Of a stretch of 34,866 bases of DNA, positions 29,065 through 34,866 are shown piece after piece. A program made the translations under genes and the position numbers. This stretch comes from Aporhodopirellula sallentina SM41. GTDB lineage: Bacteria; Planctomycetota; Planctomycetia; Pirellulales; Pirellulaceae. The DNA lies in contig NZ_ANOH01000384.1 of assembly GCF_000346505.1 (NCBI RefSeq), positions 1 to 34,866 on the forward strand. Reading direction: 5' to 3'. Position 1 is the first letter of the stretch; every line of letters starts with the position of its first letter. Below the pieces are notes generated by a model. The model saw nothing but the letters and a program-made list of their open reading frames with translations. It had not been told where the DNA came from and did not search any database.

Positions 29065-31673
29065 AGCTGGAAGGCCCTCTTGCGGAAGCGAAGACGGATC
29101 GTTTCGGCCACCGTGTTGACGACGAACGTGATAACAAACAAAAGTAGCGCGGCGAGAAAGAGCATTCGATAGTGACTGCTGTTGATGACCGCTTCGGGGA
29201 GTTCGACGGCGATGTTTGCCGAGAGGGTTCGAAATCCGTTGAAGACATTGAGGTCCATCAACGCAGTGTTCCCGGCCGCCATCAGGACGATCATCGTTTC
29301 CCCAACGGCACGGCCGAGACCGACCATCACGGCAGAGAACAGCCCGCTCATCGCGGTCGGCACGACGACGCGGATTGCGGTCTGCCACGGTGTTGCACCT
29401 GCACCGAGTGATGCGGCGCGAATGGATTCGGGTACCGCCGACAGTGCGTCATCGGCGATCGTGTAGATGATTGGAATCACCGCAAATCCCATGATGGCTC
29501 CCACGATGAGTGAGTTCCGTTGGACGTACGTTCCCACGTAACTGCCGCGTGGATCCCAGCCCAATGTGTTCAGGATTGCGGATGCGATGTAAGCGATCGC
29601 AACCGTACCGAGACAGGCAACCAAGAACTTCACCAAGTCGATTTGCGCGAACGAGGATCGGGGCCAATGCTTACCGGCACTGCGGATACGAGGCGACACC
29701 AGCGAATTGACAAACCAAATCACCAGGAACGCACTGAGTGGAAGAAGGATAAACATCCAGGCCCCCGTGCCCGTTCCGATTTGGCCGTCGAGCCACGCCT
29801 TGATGTCGCCGGCAAACAGCCATCGCTCGACCGAATCGCCAAAGAAATACGCCATCGCCAAACCAATAGGCAGTGCGATCGCGACTCCGAAAATGCGATA
29901 CTTTCGGAACTGCACTTCTAAGGATGCCGGCAAGAGCTGCCACAGATACGCACCGAGAAGGAACGCGAACGGCACCGTAATCAGGGCCGTCAAAACTTCC
30001 GGCACGATGTCTTCGACCAACGGTGCAAAGAACAACGCGGCGAGGAAGCCCAGCACGACACTCGGAAGACTCGCCATCACCTCAATGGTCGGTTTGATAC
30101 GAGCCTTTGCTTTCGCGTGCAGGAATTCGCTCGTGTAGATGGCCGCCAGAAGTGCGAGCGGCACGGCGAACAGCATCGAGTAAAAGGTTGACTTCAACGT
30201 TCCAAAGACAAGTGGCATCATGCCATACTTTTCTTCGAATTCGTCCGTTCCGCTAGACGACTGCCAAGCGTGCTCCGGTTCCGCGTAACCCTCGTACCAG
30301 ACTGATGAAAAGATGGACGACCATGTGATCTCGGGATGGCTCGCGTCGACGGCCCAGACCTGAAGCTGGTCGTCGTTGATACTGACAACGGCGTTGTCTT
30401 TCGGGGCGATGGCGAGGTGGGTGGCCGGGAGGTTGCCATCGGTCAGTTTGGCTTCGCTGAGCTCTTGATTGCTGGTCACATGAAACAGGCGAACCGATTG
30501 ATCTTCGAACCCGACGGCGACCATCCGAGAACGTGGCGATGCGGCTAGCGACACGACGGGGGAGTCGCCCGCGGGAAGTCGGTGGGCACGGACGAGAGTG
30601 GCACCGTCGGAGGTGGTTGCGTCTTCCGGTTTAACACGGAACCACACGTCGACATTGCCGTCGCTGTCTCCGGTGACGATCGATGTTTTGCCGATCAGAA
30701 ATTCAATCGCAGTTAGCCGAGCGTCGGGAGATTCGACGAGGTCGACCGTTTCGACGAGTGTTGGTTTACTCGCGTTGCGGCAGTCAAATCGTTCGGCACG
30801 CCCATCAGGCCATGTAACGATGACGGAATCACCGAGGCCCGCGAGCATGATGTGATTGGGGGCTGAGCCGTCGGAAAGCTCAACTTGCGTTTTCCCTTCG
30901 CGAAGCTTGGTGGTGATTTTTCCGGTGAGCAAGTTCTTCCGTTCGGTTACCCGGGCGAGGCGAAACTCGCCATTCTCGGTCAACAACGCGAAGATCTTTC
31001 CTTTCGATGAAACCGATTGATCGATCAGAGTGATCTTCGAATCGACGTCGACTTTGATTGGATCCTGCAAATCGGCAACCAGCGTTTGCAACCGAAATTG
31101 ATTCTCCGGGGTCCGCTCTAGAATCCCGCCTTCATATGGGACACCGTCGCCGATCGGCAGGTCAGTGACTTCATCAGGCAGATTGTCGTCGGCAACGAAG
31201 GATGTTTCGAATCCGATTGTCCCCAACCTGACGGTTGCATCTTCAAATGCGAAGGCGACATGACCGCCGCGAAGCGAAAACGACCAGGCCGTCGGTGTCT
31301 CACCGGGAAAGAGTGCTTGGCTGCCGATCTGTTCGCCCGTTTCGCTGTGATACCAAACCAGATCCCCATCGGAATCCACGGTCCACGTGATGTGCAAATA
31401 TTCGTTGACTCCCATGTGGATCAGGGAGGAGCTTTGCGAAGCCAGTTTCTTGGGGAAGTCTTCCTGAGATTGCATGGCAGCGGGCAGGAACAGTGGGAAG
31501 ACCACCCAAAGCAAAAAGACGAACACGAGCGACACGGTCAAGATCGTGCCGATGCCTCCGAGCTTGATGAGCAGACCAGCGAACCGGTCAGCCAGCAGGA
31601 CGCTGGTGCGGGTCTTTCGCGAGCGTTTACGAACGACGGGGCGTGAATCGGTTGTCGGTTGATCCGAACTCAT
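29061..31673 (-). CDS. pstC: Phosphate permease PstC with periplasmic beta-propeller-like insertion
   Basis: This 870-residue protein pairs with PstA to form the phosphate channel. The first membrane helix is at about 36-63. A long periplasmic segment (about 70-480) contains repeated WD40-like blades such as 'DSDGNVDVWFRV', 'VAVGFEDQSVRLFHV' and 'DNAVVSINDDQLQVWAV'. The permease core begins about 484 (GMMPLVFGTLKSTFYSM) and carries the EAA loop at about 742-773 (DDALSAVPESIRAASLGAGATPW). Long PstC forms with such insertions are known in some Gammaproteobacteria, so this is a recognised but uncommon type. It follows the first binding-protein gene after an 81-base gap containing a hairpin. Confidence 0.93.
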   Translation of the reverse strand: MSSDQPTTDSRPVVRKRSRKTRTSVLLADRFAGLLIKLGGIGTILTVSLVFVFLLWVVFPLFLPAAMQSQEDFPKKLASQSSSLIHMGVNEYLHITWTVDSDGDLVWYHSETGEQIGSQALFPGETPTAWSFSLRGGHVAFAFEDATVRLGTIGFETSFVADDNLPDEVTDLPIGDGVPYEGGILERTPENQFRLQTLVADLQDPIKVDVDSKITLIDQSVSSKGKIFALLTENGEFRLARVTERKNLLTGKITTKLREGKTQVELSDGSAPNHIMLAGLGDSVIVTWPDGRAERFDCRNASKPTLVETVDLVESPDARLTAIEFLIGKTSIVTGDSDGNVDVWFRVKPEDATTSDGATLVRAHRLPAGDSPVVSLAASPRSRMVAVGFEDQSVRLFHVTSNQELSEAKLTDGNLPATHLAIAPKDNAVVSINDDQLQVWAVDASHPEITWSSIFSSVWYEGYAEPEHAWQSSSGTDEFEEKYGMMPLVFGTLKSTFYSMLFAVPLALLAAIYTSEFLHAKAKARIKPTIEVMASLPSVVLGFLAALFFAPLVEDIVPEVLTALITVPFAFLLGAYLWQLLPASLEVQFRKYRIFGVAIALPIGLAMAYFFGDSVERWLFAGDIKAWLDGQIGTGTGAWMFILLPLSAFLVIWFVNSLVSPRIRSAGKHWPRSSFAQIDLVKFLVACLGTVAIAYIASAILNTLGWDPRGSYVGTYVQRNSLIVGAIMGFAVIPIIYTIADDALSAVPESIRAASLGAGATPWQTAIRVVVPTAMSGLFSAVMVGLGRAVGETMIVLMAAGNTALMDLNVFNGFRTLSANIAVELPEAVINSSHYRMLFLAALLLFVITFVVNTVAETIRLRFRKRAFQL

Positions 31674-31688
31674 TCTTTGTTTTCCATG

Positions 31689-31727
31689 GCCGACCCAAAC
31701 CGCCGCGGAAACGAGGTTTGGGCCGGC
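31689..31727 (-). other. Hairpin between first pstS-type gene and pstC
   Basis: CCCAAACC (31694-31701) pairs with GGTTTGGG (31715-31722); after one mismatch four more pairs extend the stem (31689-31692 with 31724-31727). The loop is 13 bases. It lies in the 81-base gap, 16 bases from the pstC start. No T-run follows, so partial termination or 3'-end protection of the binding-protein message fits better than full termination. Confidence 0.5.
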
Positions 31728-31754
31728 AAACTTTGAAGTGCGAAACTCGTTGCT

Positions 31755-32729
31755 CTACTCGATTCCAACGCTCGACAAAGCTTCTTGAGCGATCGCAGCA
31801 GGCACTGGGAAATAGCCGTCTTTGACGACGTCCTGTTGGCCTTGCTTGCTGAAGACGTAACGAATGAACTCACGACGCAATGGGTCGAGGTCGCTACCTG
31901 GCTTGTGGTTCACGTAGAGATAGAGGAACCGTGCCAATGGGTATTCGCCGGTGTAAGCGTTGTCTGGAATCGCCTCCACCATGTCGCCACCTTCTTCGGA
32001 AGCCAATGCAACCGCCCGAACATCAGCGGTTTTGTATCCGATGCCACTGTATCCGATGCCGTACTTGTCACTGGCACATCCTTGAACCACCGACGAACTG
32101 CCTGGCTGCTCCTTCACTTCGTCTTTGTAGTCACCACCGAAGAGGGCGTTCTTCTTGAAGTAACCATAAGTTCCCGATGCCGAGTTACGGCCGTAGAGGC
32201 TGATCGGCTGCGATGCGAACGCACCACTCAGGCCGGCTTGTCCCCATGTGCGAACGTCTGAAGAGTAGCCGCCTTTGCGGGTCTTCGAGAAAATCGCATC
32301 CACTTGCTGAAGCGTCAAACCCTTGATCGGGTTGTCTTTGTTGACGTAGACAGCCAGCATGTCGATGCTGGTCGGCAGCGAAACCGGCTTGTAGCCGTAT
32401 TGTTTTTCGAACGCGTCGAGTTCAGCGTTCTTCATCTCGCGGCTCATCGGGCCGAACTGCGAAGTACCGCTGATCAGTGCGGGAGGTGCGGTCGACGAAC
32501 CCTTGCCTTCGATTTCAATGCGGACGTTTGGGTAGTAACGAAGGAAACCTTCGGCCCACAACGTCATCTCATTGTTCATCGTGTCCGAGCCGATGCTCTT
32601 CAGGCTGCCGGAGATTCCTTGGACAGGTGTGTATTCTTGGAGTTCCGCGTCCACGGTTACCTGCGCAATTGCAGGAGTGCAAAGCAATGCAGTGAACAAG
32701 AGGCCAACGATTCTGAGCTTCACCATCAT
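31755..32729 (-). CDS. Phosphate-binding protein, PstS-family (first copy)
   Basis: This 324-residue exported binding protein is the first gene of the pst locus. A signal peptide (1-22, ending PAIA) gives a soluble periplasmic product. Ligand-site motifs of the second PstS class are seen: GSDTMNN near 48-54, EGKGSSTAPPALISGTSQFGPMSREM near 74-99 and RNSASGTYGYF near 180-190. It belongs to the same fold as PstS but is clearly divergent from the lipoprotein copy at the other end of the locus. Two adjacent ATGs follow AAGG; either could start it. A leader of about 100 bases separates it from a candidate promoter. Confidence 0.92.
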   Translation of the reverse strand: MMVKLRIVGLLFTALLCTPAIAQVTVDAELQEYTPVQGISGSLKSIGSDTMNNEMTLWAEGFLRYYPNVRIEIEGKGSSTAPPALISGTSQFGPMSREMKNAELDAFEKQYGYKPVSLPTSIDMLAVYVNKDNPIKGLTLQQVDAIFSKTRKGGYSSDVRTWGQAGLSGAFASQPISLYGRNSASGTYGYFKKNALFGGDYKDEVKEQPGSSSVVQGCASDKYGIGYSGIGYKTADVRAVALASEEGGDMVEAIPDNAYTGEYPLARFLYLYVNHKPGSDLDPLRREFIRYVFSKQGQQDVVKDGYFPVPAAIAQEALSSVGIE

Positions 32730-32811
32730 TCCAACCTTAAGTCATTTATGTATTGGGGTCTGAAAACGAATTGCGATCAAAACTGTTTTTGCTCGCATAT
32801 TCGCTGGGACG

Positions 32812-32843
32812 CATATAGTGGAGCTGTGCCCCCTCCGCGTCAA
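32812..32843 (-). promoter_or_regulatory. Weak candidate promoter of the pst locus
   Basis: On the minus strand TTGACG (32838-32843) and TATATG (32812-32817) resemble -35 and -10 boxes but are 20 bases apart, longer than ideal. They lie about 85-115 bases before the first binding-protein gene. A TTAACA and a GTTGAC stand just upstream; no convincing Pho box was found. Confidence 0.25.
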
Positions 32844-32857
32844 CGCAACGACTGTTA

Positions 32858-33264
32858 AGGTTTCGTGAATTGAATGCAGGCTGTTACCCGCGCCCCTGTT
32901 TGCGCCAGAGAAATCGTTGTTTTTGGCAAAATGGGCACGCCCCAAAGGCCAGGCGATTTCAATGCGATGGAAAAATTTGAATGCAATGGAGTGAAATAGG
33001 AGTGCCACCTCCACCTCCGAAGCAAACCGGTGCCTGATCGCAGAGAGACACTGATCACAGAGAGACACTGAGATGCGCCATTTCGAGATTGAAACTCGCT
33101 CCGGTGGTCTGCGGAGGTGGTTTCGTACAAGCGGGGTTCTATCTCGCCTCCGGACGGTAGAGGCAATCGTTTTCTCAACTGGATGCGACCTGTGGCAATG
33201 GATGTGCCCAACGTTCGACCATGACAGTGCTTTTTTTCGCTCCTGACAGTGCTTTGTTCGCTAT
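32858..33264. other. Gene-free stretch upstream of pst locus
   Basis: No gene can be supported. The stretch contains two short tandem duplications (separately listed) and borders the transposase relic on its right. Open frames here lack coding character. Confidence 0.5.
33036..33069. repeat. 17-bp tandem duplication
   Basis: GATCGCAGAGAGACACT (33036-33052) is directly followed by GATCACAGAGAGACACT (33053-33069), one base different. It lies in non-coding DNA near the IS relic; a slippage or insertion scar is possible. Confidence 0.7.
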
Positions 33265-33265
33265 T
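33222..33265. repeat. Approximate 22-bp tandem duplication
   Basis: Two copies of TGACAGTGCTTT followed by a TTCGCT-like segment occupy 33222-33243 and 33244-33265. They abut the truncated left edge of the transposase relic and may mark its deletion point. Confidence 0.55.
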
Positions 33266-33700
33266 GGCAGCGCTGCACGGTTCACTTGTACCGCAATGTG
33301 TTGAAAGATGTTCCGCGTGGCAAATCGAAAGATTATGCCGCGATGCTGAAAGCGGTTCATGCTCAATAGGATATCGACGCTACCCGCGAGGAAGCCGACG
33401 CAGTGACCTCGAAACTCCGTTCGATGCGTCTTGCAGCTGCGGCGAAGTGCTTTGAGGACCGCGTTGAAGAGACGCTCTCGTACATGGCTTATCCCCGTGA
33501 ACATTGGAGCGAATCCGTAGCAACAACATGTTTTAGCGGGTCATGAAGGAGATCCTGCGTAGGACGCGTGTGGTTGGAGCGTTCCCTGACGGCAAGAGTG
33601 CAATGATGCTTGTCGCGGCTAGATTTCGGGAACGAAATGGGGCACGCGCCGCTATCTGGACATGGATTGTTTACACCAACCCGAGGAGACCACCGACTGA
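33265..33700 (+). pseudogene. Truncated, frameshifted IS256-family transposase relic
   Basis: About 145 residues of the C-terminal part of an IS256 (mutator-type) transposase can be read in three frames. Frame one (33265-33510) gives WQRCTVHLYRNVL through the EHW block, with an in-frame TAG at 33367. Frame two (33513 to about 33627) gives IRSNNMF, a TAG at 33534, then RRTRVVGAFPDGKSAMMLVAAR. Frame three (33629-33700) gives GTKWGTRRYLDMDCL and a normal-looking stop. These blocks match the usual IS256 order, so the two frame changes and two stops are decay. The N-terminal half is missing. After the stop, AACTTGACGGACACTACC (33782-33799) resembles an IS256-type terminal end as I recall them. Confidence 0.85.
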
Positions 33701-33708
33701 CGACGCGA

Positions 33709-33752
33709 GAAAATTCCATTCATTGGCCACGTGGCCAATGAATGGAATTTTC
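33709..33752. repeat. 44-bp perfect palindrome
   Basis: A 22-base arm (33709-33730, beginning GAAAATTCC and ending GGCCAC) is followed with no spacer by its exact complement (33731-33752). It lies nine bases after the transposase relic stop. It may be a fused pair of element ends, or an extremely stable cruciform or hairpin. Confidence 0.85.
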
Positions 33753-33990
33753 AGAGTCGGGCTGGAAAATCAAATGTGCGCAACTTGACGGACACTACCA
33801 CCGCGACAGTGGCCTACCACACAACCGACCAAGTGCTGTTCGACAAGACTTGTGGGACGCCTAGGTGTTACTTTGGCCAGCTACGCCAACCGGGACGTGG
33901 CCATCCCCAATGATCTGGATGGCATCATCGAGGCAATCGAGCTTTATTCGTAAGCCGCTCCCCGCGGTGCTCGCTTCCAAAAATGTCGCA

Positions 33991-34064
33991 GGCACACTCC
34001 CGCGTGCCGTCCGCAACGAACCACCGTGCTTGTTGCATCTGGCGAACGGCACACGGAGTGTGCC
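33991..34064. repeat. Near-perfect 19-20-bp inverted repeat (GGCACACTCC type)
   Basis: GGCACACTCC with CGCGTGCCGT (33991-34010) pairs with ACGGCACACGGAGTGTGCC (34046-34064) apart from one extra base and one wobble, around a 35-base spacer. It lies about 100 bases after the left gene edge of the final gene. I recall similar elements as dispersed repeats in Rhodopirellula, unverified here. No T-run follows on the minus strand. Confidence 0.6.
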
Positions 34065-34163
34065 TTTGACGATGTCCACATCATTCCACCGTATCGAAGT
34101 TTCTCATAGAGAGACACGGTACGGCCCCCCAAAAGTTTAGATCGTGTTGATTACCACCGGATG

Positions 34164-34866
34164 CTATCCCCCAACCAATCCATAAAGATCAGCGAACTTC
34201 GTGAACAAACGCGAGTAAGCGGCTTCGTTTCCGGGGACGGGTTTGCCGAACGACACCCCGTTTTGAAGCATCCAAGTCGCCAGTTTTGCCGCATCGGCCC
34301 CGTGTCGATCGATGTCAAACGGTTGCGACGTTCCCATTCGCTCGACCTTTCCGGTATCACGCATCCGTTGAATTGTTTGGAATAGCCTCGCTAGAAAGTC
34401 CTCCGTGCGAATGTACTGCATCGTCTCGGCAGTACTGAGAGTCTTTTTGCGGCTCGGTGGGTACTGCGACATGTAGGCCTGCGACAGTGCCGCTGAGGCA
34501 AGCCGCAATTCCTTGAGTGCTTCAAATTCGATCGTGTCGTCACCGGCAAACTGGTTGATCTTTATCACCGCATTCTTCAAGCGTTCACGCGGGACGTCGA
34601 ACTCAGGGCTGCGCAGATGATCCGGCCACCACGAGAGACTCATGCCTGACTGCTGCAGCAATGGTTTGGTCAGCTTGGCGGAACCCGGGGACTTGATTTG
34701 AATTCCCTTCAAATCTGCCGAAGTCAACGTCATTCGAGAACGAACTTGCTGTTCGATCGAATGTCCTAAATCAATTCCGTAGGCCACCGGAGTCTCTGCG
34801 AGTGCGTACAGCAACTTGTTGAGCGAGACTCCCGACTGGATCGATGACGCGTTGCGTTCCCGATCG
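34164..34866 (-). CDS. Hypothetical protein, 5' end beyond the window
   Basis: The frame is open through the right edge, so only the C-terminal 233 residues or so are seen and the start is outside. The visible part is soluble-looking and mostly helical, with charged segments such as 'RERLKNAVIKINQFAGDDTIEFEALKELRLASAALSQAY' and a late 'DIDRHGADAAKLATWMLQNGVSFG'. No signal peptide, membrane helix, cysteine motif or catalytic motif is visible, and I do not recognise the family. Codon use appears consistent with real coding. It stands apart from the pst locus, separated by the decayed IS region. Confidence 0.7.
   Translation of the reverse strand, partial: DRERNASSIQSGVSLNKLLYALAETPVAYGIDLGHSIEQQVRSRMTLTSADLKGIQIKSPGSAKLTKPLLQQSGMSLSWWPDHLRSPEFDVPRERLKNAVIKINQFAGDDTIEFEALKELRLASAALSQAYMSQYPPSRKKTLSTAETMQYIRTEDFLARLFQTIQRMRDTGKVERMGTSQPFDIDRHGADAAKLATWMLQNGVSFGKPVPGNEAAYSRLFTKFADLYGLVGG

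Noticed and set aside
32838-32866. Pho box (TTAACA ... GTTGAC) before the pst locus
   Set aside because: The spacing fits neither the E. coli nor the Bacillus Pho-box pattern, and planctomycete PhoB sites are not known to me.

Overview
The window looks like a chromosomal segment from a planctomycete, most likely a Rhodopirellula-like member of the Pirellulaceae. The evidence is lineage-typical gene content: paired DUF1501 and PSCyt1/DUF1549/DUF1553 proteins, a DUF1559 prepilin-like protein with an H-X9-DG ending, a small ECF sigma factor coupled to a FecR-domain protein, weak or absent Shine-Dalgarno sites on several genes, and dispersed GTAGCCGG-type inverted repeats. The organism name is inferred from family knowledge, not from a database match.

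Region 1 (145-12373, minus strand) reads as one long transcription unit. An ECF sigma factor overlaps by one base a membrane-anchored FecR-domain protein (probable anti-sigma factor), which overlaps by four bases a secreted PSCyt1-DUF1549-DUF1553-LamG protein. A Tat-exported DUF1501 protein, a second LamG/PSCyt1/DUF1549/DUF1553 protein and a second DUF1501 protein follow. The sigma pair probably controls the two exported cytochrome-domain/DUF1501 pairs. Region 2 (12708-18328, plus strand) holds a DUF1559 protein, a small putative lipoprotein, a 0.7-kb gene-free stretch with two inverted-repeat elements, and an exported GH2 beta-galactosidase-like enzyme.

Region 3 (18586-21857, minus strand) is a compact four-gene cassette: an exported protein with a seven-cysteine Gly/Pro/Cys tail, a MacB/FtsX-type permease, its ATPase, and an ArsR-family regulator preceded by a perfect 7-bp-arm palindrome. 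It looks like a metal- or redox-responsive envelope system. A divergent FKBP-type prolyl isomerase lipoprotein (22244-22810) follows.

Region 4 (23068-32729, minus strand) is a phosphate (pst) locus in the order pstS-type, pstC, pstA, pstB, an unusual secreted protein, a second pstS, and a small conserved-looking protein. PstC and PstA both carry very large periplasmic insertions (about 400 residues each). The unusual gene between pstB and the second pstS encodes a cytochrome-P460-like domain without a CxxCH haem site, followed by four near-identical 62-residue repeats; it is the best candidate for something undescribed. Two strong hairpins without T-tracts lie in the gaps around the binding-protein genes. 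No phoU, phoB or phoR is present in the window.

Region 5 (32858-34163) is a decayed region: tandem short repeats, a truncated and frameshifted IS256-family transposase relic, a 44-bp perfect palindrome directly after it, and another inverted-repeat element. The window ends in an unrecognised minus-strand gene that continues past the right edge.
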